Source: Roseomonas genomospecies 6
GTDB taxonomy: Bacteria > Pseudomonadota > Alphaproteobacteria > Azospirillales > Azospirillaceae
Length of the DNA stretch: 64,000 bases
Assembly: GCF_008365375.1 (NCBI RefSeq)
Contig: NZ_QOKW01000001.1
Coordinates: 1-64,000 of the forward strand
Reading direction: 5' to 3'
Part shown: in pieces, positions 35,160 to 43,332 of the stretch
Position numbering within the stretch: position 1 is the first letter of the stretch
Layout of the letters: every line of letters starts with the position of its first letter
Notes under the pieces: generated by a model
Seen by the model: only the letters and a program-made list of their open reading frames with translations
Told to the model about the DNA's origin: nothing
The model's database searches: none
Position numbers and translations under genes: made by a program

Positions 35160-35206
35160 GGACTAAATTGGTCCAGATTAGGTGGTCAACATACGACCTT
35201 TGTCAA
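35160..35206 (-). promoter_or_regulatory. suf promoter and likely Rrf2 operator
   Basis: Reading toward the regulator gene, TTGACC (35184-35189 reversed) and TTAGTC (35161-35166 reversed) are separated by 17 bases and overlap the 15-base inverted repeat GGACTAAATTGGTCC (35160-35174). A second TTGACA lies at 35201-35206 reversed. The palindrome covering the -10 is where a repressing Rrf2 protein would sit. Site assignment is by eye. Confidence 0.55.
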
Positions 35207-35419
35207 GCGGAACCGGAGCCGGATAACCGGGAAAAGCACTCGGGTATAAGGATGGCAGGACTGCGCCCGGCGCACGCTGCGGCGAACTGTCGCGGATGAC
35301 CCGCGGCAAGGGAGAAACCACGCGCCACAGTCGGAATGAAAGCCGGCCCCGCGGCTGGAGCCGCGGGGCCGGTGCAGTCGGCGTGGAACCGGAAGGAAGG
35401 CCGACCCTCGGGCCGGTCG

Positions 35420-36346
35420 TCAGCCCGGCTTGCGCGCCTCTTCCCTGGCGGCGTCGCTGGCGGCGCTCACCGCATCGCCGACCTCTTCCTTGGCCGCTTC
35501 GACGGCGGCGCGGGCGGCGCGGGTGCCGCGGTCCATGGCATCCATGGCCACTTCCTTGGCGCGGTTGGTCGCCTCGTCGGCGTAGTCGCCGACCCAGCGG
35601 TCCTCATAGCGGGTGGACGGGATGCTGGCGCCCAGAGCGGCTCCCAGAGCGACGCCCATCACGCCGGCCACCATGGGGTGATCGTCCACCATCTCCCAGA
35701 AGCGCCCGGTCGCGCTGTGCAGGCGGTCCGACGCCCGCATGTGGCCGGCGTTGCCGTAACTGCCGCCGGACTGGTGGCCCATGTCGCGGCGCATGCCCTG
35801 CGCCCGGTCGCGGGCGTGGTCGGCCATTCCGCGCACGCGGTCGCCGGCATCCTCCACGGCATCGCTCGCCCGGTCATAGACGTGGCTTGCCGCCTCGCGC
35901 ACGCTGCTGCCGGCGCTGTAGAAGGTGTCGCGGGCGTATTGAGCGGCGCTGCCGGCCCGGTCGCGGACGTTGTGCATGGCGCCGCTGCGCGCGATGCGCC
36001 GGTCGTAGCCGGAGGCGGTCAGGGCGAGCCAGCCCAGCCCGATGCCGATCATGGCGAGTGGGATCGGGTTGCTGCGCATGGTGTCTCCGACCGAGTGGGA
36101 CCGCTGGTGGCTCTGGTTGCGGATCGGCTCGTAATAGCGGTTCTCGGCGCGGTCGTTGCCGTAGCCGCCGGTGGAGGTGTGCATCCGGTTCATGGTCTGC
36201 TCCATCAAGTGACGGGGAGCGAGCCGCGCGGTCTTGCGCTTCAGGATCTGGATCGTGTTCCCGATCCGAGCCTGACGTTCGCGGATCTCCCGTTGCATCG
36301 CGTCATAGTCGCGGGGCGTGCCGCCCCTTTCCTCACCGCTGCTCAT
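35420..36346 (-). CDS. DUF3618-containing membrane-associated protein
   Basis: A 308-residue protein: an N-terminal DUF3618 motif (RDYDAMQREIRERQARIGNTI), a hydrophobic segment (about residues 90-108, NPIPLAMIGIGLGWLALTA), a long polar middle with tandem helix-forming repeats (DRAGSAAQYARDT-like, residues about 120-200), a second hydrophobic stretch HPMVAGVMGVALGAALGA (about 235-252) and a charged helical C-terminus. It occurs next to holin-like and similar proteins in many alphaproteobacteria and is thought to belong to envelope or stress functions, but no activity is known. Its ATG overlaps the preceding gene's stop by four bases. Confidence 0.8.
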   Translation of the reverse strand: MSSGEERGGTPRDYDAMQREIRERQARIGNTIQILKRKTARLAPRHLMEQTMNRMHTSTGGYGNDRAENRYYEPIRNQSHQRSHSVGDTMRSNPIPLAMIGIGLGWLALTASGYDRRIARSGAMHNVRDRAGSAAQYARDTFYSAGSSVREAASHVYDRASDAVEDAGDRVRGMADHARDRAQGMRRDMGHQSGGSYGNAGHMRASDRLHSATGRFWEMVDDHPMVAGVMGVALGAALGASIPSTRYEDRWVGDYADEATNRAKEVAMDAMDRGTRAARAAVEAAKEEVGDAVSAASDAAREEARKPG

Positions 36347-36759
36347 CGGGCAAGCTGGGAGCGGGCCCAGCGCTTGTCGTCGCGCAGTGTTTCGATGGTG
36401 CGCTGCGGCTGGAGATTCTCCGGACTCAGCCGCTTCTTGCCCATCATCGCCAGCACCCCGCCGATGGCCAGCACCACGACGCCGACGATGACGGCGGCCA
36501 GCCATGGCTCGACCACGTTCGAAAGCGCCAGCACCGCCGCGGCGAGAAGGACCAGAACACCCGCGAAGGCGATCAGCCCCCCGGCGGCGACGAAGGCGGC
36601 GCCGCCCGCGGCCTGACCGGCCTTTTCGGTCAGTTCGGCCTTGGCAAGCTCGATTTCGGTGCGGGCGAGATTGGTGGTTTCCCGCGCCAGATCGGCGAAC
36701 AGGCCGGCTATGGGACGGTCCTGCCGCGGATCGTAGGAACGATCCTCCGCAGCGCTCAT
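36343..36759 (-). CDS. Holin-X family (DUF1469) membrane protein
   Basis: A 138-residue protein with a helical N-terminus (LARETTNLARTEIELAKAEL) and two adjacent membrane helices (about residues 50-75 and 85-105) separated by a short turn, characteristic of the putative actinobacterial holin-X/phage holin family, DUF1469. Despite the family name, this arrangement is usually chromosomal, not phage-borne, and its function is unknown. It lies in the middle of a three-gene operon with overlapping stops and starts (ATGA at both ends). Confidence 0.82.
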   Translation of the reverse strand: MSAAEDRSYDPRQDRPIAGLFADLARETTNLARTEIELAKAELTEKAGQAAGGAAFVAAGGLIAFAGVLVLLAAAVLALSNVVEPWLAAVIVGVVVLAIGGVLAMMGKKRLSPENLQPQRTIETLRDDKRWARSQLAR

Positions 36760-37751
36760 GGTTTCATCCCCTGGGCAGGAGTGCCGGAGGCCGGCTTGTT
36801 CTCGGAGGTGGAGCCCGGAGTGTTGCCGGCCACCAGTTCGGCGGCATCACGGGTGCGCGCGGCGGTGGTCGCCGCGGTGGCGACACCCAGCGGGCGCGGC
36901 CCCTCCTGGTTCCGGGCGATTCCGCCGCCGGCCGACGTCATGCCAGAAGACGTCATGCCCGACGAACTCATGCCGGTCGAGGTCATGCCGGAGGAGGACA
37001 TGCCGGACGACAGGCCGGAGCGCGGACGCGGTGCGGTGGCGCTGCTCATGGCCGCCGAACCGGCGATCCCGCCGGCCATGCCCCGGCTGCGCCCGGCCAG
37101 ATCGCGGTCGCCGCCGAGGGACTCCTGCCCGGTGCGGTCGGCGCCCTGCAGACCGAAGTCGCGGTAGTCGTGATCGCGGCGGCCGCGGTCGTACCGGCTG
37201 TAGCCGCCGGTCAGATGCGACGACGTCGCGCCGCGAAATCGCCGTTCTCCGGAACTCTTGACGAAGCGGGCGAACAGGAAGCCGACGGCGAAGGCGGCGC
37301 CGACGAACACTTCCGGCTGGCGCCGCGCGAAACGCTCCACCTGGCCGACCATGTCGTCCACGGTGGAGTTGCGAAGCATGTCGGCCACCTGCTCCACACG
37401 GTCGGCGGCCTGCCCGGCGTAATGGGCGGCGGTGCCGTTGTTCTCGTCGTTCAACTGCTCCGCGGCCTTGTGCAGCGCGTTGGCGACGCTGCCCAACTGG
37501 TCGGCGGCCCGGCCCGTCTGCATCTCCAGAAGCGAGCGGATGCGGCCCTGCGCGGCGCCGATGCTGTCCCGGCCCGCGTCGGCGGCCTCCCCGGCCAGAC
37601 GGTTGATGTCGTCCGAGGGCGCCCTGTTCTGCGAATGGTCCTTGCCGTGCCCATTGTTGGCCGTGGAATTGTTGGCCGTGGAATTGCTGGCCATCGGGTC
37701 CGACGCCTTGCGGTTCGGTTCGCCGGTGCCCAACGTATCGCGGTCTGCCAT
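36756..37751 (-). CDS. Membrane-anchored stress-type protein with SGMTS repeats
   Basis: A 331-residue protein. Residues about 1-40 are Asn/Ser-rich, 40-150 form a long amphipathic helical region (APSDDINRLAGEAAD, AADRVEQVADMLRN), then one hydrophobic helix (VFVGAAFAVGFLFARFV, about 150-166) and a disordered, glycine/serine-rich tail. The tail contains five tandem GM(S/T)S(S/T) units encoded by 15-base DNA repeats. It begins at ATG 37751 with GAGGAGGA upstream and is the first gene of a three-gene operon with the holin-like and DUF3618 genes. A candidate EcfG-type promoter lies about 90 bases upstream. Confidence 0.72.
   Translation of the reverse strand: MADRDTLGTGEPNRKASDPMASNSTANNSTANNGHGKDHSQNRAPSDDINRLAGEAADAGRDSIGAAQGRIRSLLEMQTGRAADQLGSVANALHKAAEQLNDENNGTAAHYAGQAADRVEQVADMLRNSTVDDMVGQVERFARRQPEVFVGAAFAVGFLFARFVKSSGERRFRGATSSHLTGGYSRYDRGRRDHDYRDFGLQGADRTGQESLGGDRDLAGRSRGMAGGIAGSAAMSSATAPRPRSGLSSGMSSSGMTSTGMSSSGMTSSGMTSAGGGIARNQEGPRPLGVATAATTAARTRDAAELVAGNTPGSTSENKPASGTPAQGMKP
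36931..37005. repeat. 15-base tandem repeat encoding SGMTS pentapeptides
   Basis: The hexamer CATGCC recurs exactly every 15 bases at 36939, 36954, 36969, 36984 and 36999, giving five units of about 15 bases whose other positions vary. On the minus strand each unit encodes a GM(S/T)S(S/T)-type pentapeptide in the tail of the membrane protein. Units differ at three to six positions. Confidence 0.85.
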
Positions 37752-37843
37752 CTGTTTTCCTCCTCGGGATCGGTCGCGGACATGTTCCGGTTCGCGGCCT
37801 GCGGCAATTCGCCGCGCTCTGCGGCGTCCGATGTCGGGAATCA

Positions 37844-37869
37844 AACACGGCCACGGGCATCGGAGTTCC
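37844..37869 (-). promoter_or_regulatory. Candidate EcfG-type promoter for the 37751 operon
   Basis: Reading on the minus strand, GGAAC (37869-37865) is followed after 17 bases by TGTT (37847-37844), the GGAAC-N16/17-GTT form of an alphaproteobacterial EcfG promoter. It lies about 90 bases before the ATG of a membrane operon of stress type, a fitting target. Confidence 0.5.
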
Positions 37870-38012
37870 GGTGTGTGTATTGCGTTCCGCAGGAGCAACG
37901 CTGGGTTGCCGGAGCGCGCACCAGGGGTTCTGCCGGAATTGGACGTTCCGTGAAAGTGTGCTAAACTTATCCGAGAATTCGCTAGGGTTCCTATGAACCG
38001 GGGGAGGCGGTC

Positions 38013-39422
38013 GTGAGCGGCATCTTTTCCGTCCTGTCCGGCGGCCAGACCAGCATGTTCCAGCTCCAGCAGGCCAAGAAGGACTGGGAGCGGGCCATGG
38101 ACGCCATGGACGACAAGGACGCCACGCAACGCCTTGCCGACAAGGCCGACCGGGCGCAGCAGCCCTTCACCCTGTCGCCGGAGCAGCAGAGGAACCACAC
38201 CGCCGCGGTCAGCGCGCTGGAGGAGGCCAAGCGCGTCGGCGGCCCGAAGGCCGTCGCCGCGCAGCGTCTGGAGGAGGTCGAGCGCAAGATCGCCGAACTG
38301 AAGATGATGATGCGCCACAACCACGGGGACCGGGAGAAGCTGGCGCAGTTGGCGCGTGAGGCCGCGATCCTCGCCAAACAGGCGGGTCGGGCGGCGAAGG
38401 AGTACGGCGCGGGCATGGCCGCCGCCGCGGAGATGGGGCTGCCCGGCGGAGCCGGAGCGCCGTCCGCCGGCGGCATCACCATTGAGCGGACGATCACCCG
38501 CACCTCCGTAACCATCGTGCAGACGGAAATCGCCGTCGACGTGACGATGACCATCCGCGGCGATGGCTCATCGCCGGGGGATGCCCCGCCGGACGCTTCC
38601 ACCGCTCCGCCTCCGCCTCCGCCGCCGCTTCCGACGGACGGGACGGCCTCCCAGCCCGCCGGCCAGACCATGGCCGCGGGCATGGCGGAGGGGGAGGAGG
38701 CGGCGGAGGATGGGGAGGCGCGCTCCGCCGAAGCCGCAGCGGCGGAGGCCGCCGGTCTGGCCGGTCAGGCCACCGCGCAGGGAGCCGGGGAGAACGGCGG
38801 AGAGGCTGCGGATGGACGGTCCGCCACCGGCAGGACGGACGAAGAGAAGGACAAGGAGAAGGCCGAAGGGAAAGCCGCGGACGGGGAGGGGGGCAGCCTC
38901 GACCGGCTGTTGCAGGAAGAGGCGCCCGGCCTGAACGCCACGTCGGCGGCGCCCAACGGCGACAAGATCCGCAACTACATCCAGCGGATGATGGCGGACA
39001 ACGACCTGAAGATGTCGCGCTACCGCGAGGCGGACGAGTTCGGGCGGCGGGTCGAAGCGGTGCTGGCCGCGGCGAAGACGGTCATCGCCGAAGCGAAGGC
39101 CGCCAACGAACTGGATCAGGCGGAGGAGCGGCGCAAGGCGCGGAAGGAATCCTTCAAGGCCTATGACAAGGTCGTGGAAGAGGCGCAGGACAACGTCAAC
39201 GAATTGCGCCAGGCGGCCTTCGGGTCCAGCGTCACCCTGAAGGACTTCGTGGAGGCGGTGAGCGACACGGACGACGTGGATGGCCGCCTCGGTGATCCGG
39301 AACTGGCCGACCCCTCCGCCGTCAACGGCATGAACACCGTCTCCGCGGAGGGGGCGGGGGTGCAGACCGGGGCGGACATCGCCATGACGACGCCGTCCGG
39401 TTCGGTCAACGTCTTCGCGTAG
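38013..39422 (+). CDS. Large low-complexity hypothetical protein (469 aa)
   Basis: A 469-residue protein starting at GTG 38013, six bases after GGGGGAGG. Residues 1-140 are charged helices (LQQAKKDWERAMDAMDDKDATQRLADKADRAQQ type, continuing to a KIAELKMMMRHN helix); 140-300 is low complexity with a run of prolines (PPPPPPLP) and Ala/Glu-rich tracts; 305-469 again helical with KIRNYIQRMMADNDLKMSRY and ending TTPSGSVNVFA. There is no signal peptide. Composition follows the GC-rich host, so it is a resident gene. No family is recognised; coiled-coil and disordered segments suggest a structural or scaffold role. Confidence 0.6.
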   Translation: MSGIFSVLSGGQTSMFQLQQAKKDWERAMDAMDDKDATQRLADKADRAQQPFTLSPEQQRNHTAAVSALEEAKRVGGPKAVAAQRLEEVERKIAELKMMMRHNHGDREKLAQLAREAAILAKQAGRAAKEYGAGMAAAAEMGLPGGAGAPSAGGITIERTITRTSVTIVQTEIAVDVTMTIRGDGSSPGDAPPDASTAPPPPPPPLPTDGTASQPAGQTMAAGMAEGEEAAEDGEARSAEAAAAEAAGLAGQATAQGAGENGGEAADGRSATGRTDEEKDKEKAEGKAADGEGGSLDRLLQEEAPGLNATSAAPNGDKIRNYIQRMMADNDLKMSRYREADEFGRRVEAVLAAAKTVIAEAKAANELDQAEERRKARKESFKAYDKVVEEAQDNVNELRQAAFGSSVTLKDFVEAVSDTDDVDGRLGDPELADPSAVNGMNTVSAEGAGVQTGADIAMTTPSGSVNVFA

Positions 39423-39566
39423 GATCGCCGGCGCCCCGGACCGGAGGGCACCTCCTCCGTGGGATCAGACGGACAGCCAACGGGATTATCCCTACCAGGG
39501 TAAGGCCGACCATTTCGCAGTCAATACGGTCTTGACCGCGGGGTTGGACAGGCGCAGGATCGTCGG

Positions 39567-39763
39567 TGTGAAGGTTGATGCTCGAAAAGCATTGAACGCA
39601 CAGTGCCGACCGGCGGTCATGCCGGCCGGATAGAAGGCTGGAGTTCAAGCGGCAACATCGCCTGAGGCGCCCCTGCGGCGTGCTCATCTTATAGATACTG
39701 TTGCCCGTCCGGCTGACCGGCGGCGGAGCCATACCCGGGTGGCTCCGCCGCCGATTGTTTTTC
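39567..39763 (+). ncRNA. Candidate small RNA ending in a strong terminator
   Basis: A possible TTGACC-N17-CAGGAT promoter (39532-39560) would start a transcript near 39567, which would end after about 195 bases at the terminator 39718-39763. No ORF of note lies inside. The -10 matches the consensus poorly, so the start is speculative; the terminator, which has no gene to serve closer than 38013-39422, is the better evidence. Confidence 0.25.
39718..39763 (+). terminator. Strong intrinsic terminator in an intergenic region
   Basis: A perfect 14-bp stem CGGCGGCGGAGCCA/TGGCTCCGCCGCCG (39718-39731 with 39740-39753), eight-base loop, then ATTGTTTTTCT. Very strong by composition and oriented for plus-strand transcripts. 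It lies 300 bases after the end of the nearest plus-strand gene (stop 39422), so it may serve a separate small transcript. Confidence 0.85.
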
Positions 39764-40148
39764 TGGGCATCCTTCCCGTCCCTTCCCCAGCCTTTCCATC
39801 CGCCGTTCCGTTCCACCGCCCGTGAGCGCTTGCCGTCTCGCGTCCGGTGCGCACATCCCACCGGCAGCTCGCGCCTTGGAATAATCCAAAGGAAAGTGTG
39901 GGTATTCGAGGCGATCACTCTCCCACGATCTAGCCTGCAAATAAGCAATTTAGTTCGAAATCCGCCCTATCGATAGGAGTAGGAACAAAAATTGGCCGCA
40001 AATGTGCGCAAAAAGGGGGTATCAAACAGGGGCTTAACGCCACATTAACCAGACTGGACTGACCTTGATCTCACGGAGGCGGCAAGTGCAGGCATGGTGC
40101 CGGCCACACCGCCCGCGAATTCAACCACGATGCTTGAAAGGCCCGACG

Positions 40149-40766
40149 ATGACCATGACGGGTGCAATATGCGAAGTGGCTGGAACCAACGCCGGAGTGG
40201 GGTGCCGGCGGCGGAAGGCGGGCCTTGTGCTGGCGGTTCTGCTGCTGGCCGGGTGCCCCGGCACCACGGTTCCTCCAGAGACGCAGACCGCCGGACCGAC
40301 CGCCATGGCCGTTCCGGTGCCGAAGACGAAGCCTGCTCCGCCGCGCGTCAAGACCGCGGGCAAGGAGCAGGCGGCCACGCAGGCGGTGAACGGTCCGGGG
40401 ACCGGCCCCGCAGCGGCGGTCATCGCCATGGCCGGGACAGAAGTGGCGGGGCTGCCCCCCGTTCCTTACGGCGGCTCCAGCCCGCCCGCCACCCTGTCCC
40501 CCGAAACGCTCGTCGGCCTGGACCAGCTCCAGACCCGGCGTCTCCTGGGCACCCCTGCCGCAACGGAAGAGGCGCCACCTGCAAAGGTGTGGCATTACGC
40601 TAAGGGCGACTGTTCGCTCAAAGTCTTCTTCTTCATGGACATGACGTCCTCCCAGGACTTCCGTGCCCTCTCCTACGATATGAAGAGCAGCGAAAATGTC
40701 CCAGATGTCGATAAACGATGCTTCGCTCAACTCCTTGCCCAAGGCTGGGATGTCCGCAATGACTGA
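40149..40766 (+). CDS. Proline-rich lipoprotein upstream of chvI
   Basis: A 205-residue exported protein with a short hydrophobic signal ending in the lipobox LLAGC, lipidated at about residue 36. After it comes a long Pro/Thr/Ala-rich linker (about residues 37-105) and a globular C-terminus with a conserved-looking LVGLDQLQTRRLLGTPAATEEAPPAKVWHYAKGDCSLKVFF pattern in parts (LGTP motif, acidic/aromatic WHYAKGDC). Its C-terminal coding region overlaps the start region of the response regulator gene. A sensor or accessory role for the downstream two-component system is possible but inferred only from position. Confidence 0.72.
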   Translation: MTMTGAICEVAGTNAGVGCRRRKAGLVLAVLLLAGCPGTTVPPETQTAGPTAMAVPVPKTKPAPPRVKTAGKEQAATQAVNGPGTGPAAAVIAMAGTEVAGLPPVPYGGSSPPATLSPETLVGLDQLQTRRLLGTPAATEEAPPAKVWHYAKGDCSLKVFFFMDMTSSQDFRALSYDMKSSENVPDVDKRCFAQLLAQGWDVRND

Positions 40767-41559
40767 GGCCGCCGTCGCCCGCGTGGCGCTGGTCGACGAC
40801 GACGACCTGTTCCGCGAATCCCTCAGCCTCAACCTCGCCGACGAGGGGTACGAGGTCGTTACCTTCGACCGTGGCGAACCCGCGCTCGACTTCTTCGCCG
40901 AGGGCGGTTCGGTGGACATCGTCCTGCTGGACTGGCGCATGCCGAAGATGGACGGCATCGACGTCCTCCGCCAGATGCGCGCCCGCGGCATCGACCTGCC
41001 GGTGATCTTCCTCACCGTGCTGTCGGACCAGATCTATGAGGAGGCCGCCCTGGCCGGCGGCGCGCTGGACTTCGTCGAGAAGTCGCGCAGCCTGTCGATC
41101 CTGCTGAAGCGCATGCGCCTCATCGTGGACGGCTCCAAGGGCACGCCGGAGGAGGCCGAAGGGCCGAAGGAATCCGTCTACGCCCTGGGCAACCTGGAAC
41201 TGCGCCTGGACAACAGCCGCGCCCTGTGGGGCGGCAAGCGCATCGACCTGACGCTGACCGAGTTCAACATCGTCAAGCTGATGGCGACCCGCCCCGAAGA
41301 GGACGTGTCCTACCGCGAGATCTACGACCTCGTGCACGGCAAGGGCTTCCTGGCCGGCTACGGCCCGTCGGGCTACCGCGCCAACGTCCGCGCCTTCATC
41401 AAGCGCATCCGCCAGAAGTTCCGCGTGGTGGACGCCGAGTTCGATTGCATCGAGAACTATCCGGGCTTCGGCTATCGCTGGGGCAACGGAACCGGCGGCA
41501 CGGGCCGCACGCGCGACGACGACGCCGATGTGATGGCCGATGGCGCTGCTGCCGATTGA
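40750..41559 (+). CDS. chvI: ChvI-type response regulator (OmpR family)
   Basis: A receiver plus winged-helix regulator of about 269 residues. The acidic pocket ALVDDDDLFRES, phosphoacceptor Asp in IVLLDWRMPKMDG and the conserved Lys (FVEKSRS) are present, and the C-terminus has an OmpR/PhoB-type winged helix (residues about 155-255, RANVRAFIKRIRQKF). The sequence pattern is that of ChvI of the alphaproteobacterial envelope/acid-response system. Start is ambiguous between ATG 40750 and ATG 40759; both overlap the lipoprotein gene stop. The kinase gene follows within 58 bases. Confidence 0.87.
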   Translation: MSAMTEAAVARVALVDDDDLFRESLSLNLADEGYEVVTFDRGEPALDFFAEGGSVDIVLLDWRMPKMDGIDVLRQMRARGIDLPVIFLTVLSDQIYEEAALAGGALDFVEKSRSLSILLKRMRLIVDGSKGTPEEAEGPKESVYALGNLELRLDNSRALWGGKRIDLTLTEFNIVKLMATRPEEDVSYREIYDLVHGKGFLAGYGPSGYRANVRAFIKRIRQKFRVVDAEFDCIENYPGFGYRWGNGTGGTGRTRDDDADVMADGAAAD

Positions 41560-41617
41560 GGCCCACGGGCCCGATGGCGGGCGGGACAGGGCGGAACTCT
41601 CCAAGGGAGGATTCTCC

Positions 41618-43171
41618 ATGGCGGGTTTTCCCGGAGGCCGGCTGCGGTGGCTGTGGCGCTCGCTGGCCAGCCGGCTGGCGCTGCTGACCATCGTGTTCCT
41701 GGCGGTCCCGGTGCTGATCTACGATCAGTTCCAGCGGGCCGACACCACGACGCAGACCCTGCTGCTGCAAAGCGCGCAGCGGCAGGGCGAGCTGATCGCC
41801 CGCGCGCTGGAGCCGGACCTGTCCCGCGCCAACCGCGCGGCCCTGCCGCAGCTCGGCCCCATCCTGCGCCGCTTCGCGGACGGGAGCACCCGGCTGAAGC
41901 TGCTGGTCCGGCCCCGTGCCCTGGCCGGCAACAACCTGATGGGAAGCGACGGATTCTATTACGTCGCCGCTTCCCCATCGGTGCCCACCGACGATCTGGA
42001 CGCCGAGCGCCACCAGCTTCTGGAGCAGGGCGTTCTGGACCGGCTGGGCGCTTCCTGCGCCGGGAACGAGCCGCTGGCCCTGCGCCTGCCGCGCGCCTCC
42101 GGCGGCTATGAGATCCTCACCTCCGTCACGCCGATCAACACCGCCTTCGGCTGCTGGGCCCTGGTGACCAGCCACACCGCCGGCGGCTATCTGGACTCCT
42201 CCCTGGGGCGGCCCTATTGGAGCACGCCGGTCGTCCAGGCCGCGGCGACGATCTACGTCGTCATGGCGGCGCTGGTGTTGGCCGTCCTGCTGGGGGTGTG
42301 GCGCAACCTGCACCGTTTCGGCGATCTGGCCCGCGACATCGTGTCGGGCGGGATCGGCGACGGCGGGCAGGGGTCCTTCACCAACCGCAACACCGTGCCG
42401 GAACTGTCCGGCGTGGCCGAGGACTTCGACCGGCTGGTGGACACTCTGCGCGAGAGCGCGCGGTCGCTGCGCCGGGCGGCGGAGGACAACGCCCACGCCT
42501 ACAAGACTCCCATCGCGGTCATCCGCCAGTCGGTGGAGCCGCTGCGCCGCTCCCTGTCCGCCGGGGACAGCCGCAGCCAGCGCGCCCTGACCATGATCGA
42601 GAAGTCGGTGGACAAGCTGGACGGTCTGGTGTCCTTCGGGCGCCGCATGGACGAGGCCGCCGCCGATCTGCTGGTCCCGCCGCGCCGCCGGGTGGACCTG
42701 TCCGATCTGGTGGAGCGGATGGCCGGCGGCTACACCAGCCTGCTCGCCGAACGGCAGCTCCACATGCGCTCGCGCATCGAATCCGGGGTGGTCGTGCGGG
42801 CCAGCGAGGACATTCTGGAAACGGTCATCGAAAACCTCGTGGAGAACGCCGTCAGCTTCTCCCCGCCGGACGGCACCGTCAGCGTGCGCCTGTCCCGCAA
42901 CGGCGCCTGGGCGGAACTGGTGGTGGAGGACGAGGGGCCGGGCGTCGATCCGGCGAACCTGCCGCGCATCTTCGAACGCTACTTCTCCCAGCGCGAGCCG
43001 GGGCGGGGCATGCCGGAGGACACGGCGGCCCAGAACCAGGCCGAGGCGACCCATTTCGGCATCGGCCTGTGGATCGTGCGGCGGAACATCGAGGCGTTCG
43101 GCGGCAAGGTCCGCGCCGAGAACCGCCCGACCGGCGGGTTCCGCATGACCGTGACCCTGGCGGTGGCGTAA
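41618..43171 (+). CDS. chvG: ChvG/ExoS-type sensor histidine kinase
   Basis: A 517-residue membrane kinase. Two membrane helices (about residues 20-42 and 208-228) bracket a periplasmic sensor region; a HAMP-like and helical linker follows. The H-box is NAHAYKTPIAVIRQS (His about 295), then N box NLVENAVSFSP and G boxes DEGPGVDP and FGIGLWIVRRN. The family is ChvG/ExoS, partner of ChvI. ATG 41618 was chosen for its GGGAGG seven bases upstream; an open frame reaching back to 41540 has no such site. The genes for HPr kinase and PTS components usually found next in chvIG loci are absent; an antiporter gene follows instead. Confidence 0.87.
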   Translation: MAGFPGGRLRWLWRSLASRLALLTIVFLAVPVLIYDQFQRADTTTQTLLLQSAQRQGELIARALEPDLSRANRAALPQLGPILRRFADGSTRLKLLVRPRALAGNNLMGSDGFYYVAASPSVPTDDLDAERHQLLEQGVLDRLGASCAGNEPLALRLPRASGGYEILTSVTPINTAFGCWALVTSHTAGGYLDSSLGRPYWSTPVVQAAATIYVVMAALVLAVLLGVWRNLHRFGDLARDIVSGGIGDGGQGSFTNRNTVPELSGVAEDFDRLVDTLRESARSLRRAAEDNAHAYKTPIAVIRQSVEPLRRSLSAGDSRSQRALTMIEKSVDKLDGLVSFGRRMDEAAADLLVPPRRRVDLSDLVERMAGGYTSLLAERQLHMRSRIESGVVVRASEDILETVIENLVENAVSFSPPDGTVSVRLSRNGAWAELVVEDEGPGVDPANLPRIFERYFSQREPGRGMPEDTAAQNQAEATHFGIGLWIVRRNIEAFGGKVRAENRPTGGFRMTVTLAVA

Positions 43172-43332
43172 CGCGGGGGGCTGGCGCCCTGTACGCGCCC
43201 AACTCGTACGGATGTGGCCGGACCGCATGTCCGGTCACACGTACGGAACAGCTTTGTCCCCCATCCTGACCTTGCTCATGGCCCGATCGGGCGATACCGT
43301 GCGGCCCGACCCCCGAAGGGCAAGGCAGGCCC

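Larger units (their letters stand above)
39423..40148. other. Long intergenic region with a strong terminator and possible small RNA
   Basis: About 725 bases without a convincing gene. The first 300 bases contain nothing recognisable except a possible promoter (39532-39560) leading into a terminator (39718-39763), which together could delimit a small RNA. From about 39900 the sequence is more AT-rich and carries a 12-base perfect palindrome CCTATCGATAGG (39966-39977) and repeated TTAAC motifs, presumably regulatory sequence for the lipoprotein-chvI genes. Open frames here (for example 39406-39948 minus) have poor codon use and no ribosome binding sites. Confidence 0.6.

Noticed and set aside
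36343..36759. A phage holin
   Set aside because: The family name is historical; the gene is in a chromosomal operon without phage genes.
39406..39948. Minus-strand frame in the intergenic region before the lipoprotein gene
   Set aside because: Poor codon use, no ribosome binding site and it overlaps the terminator at 39718-39763.
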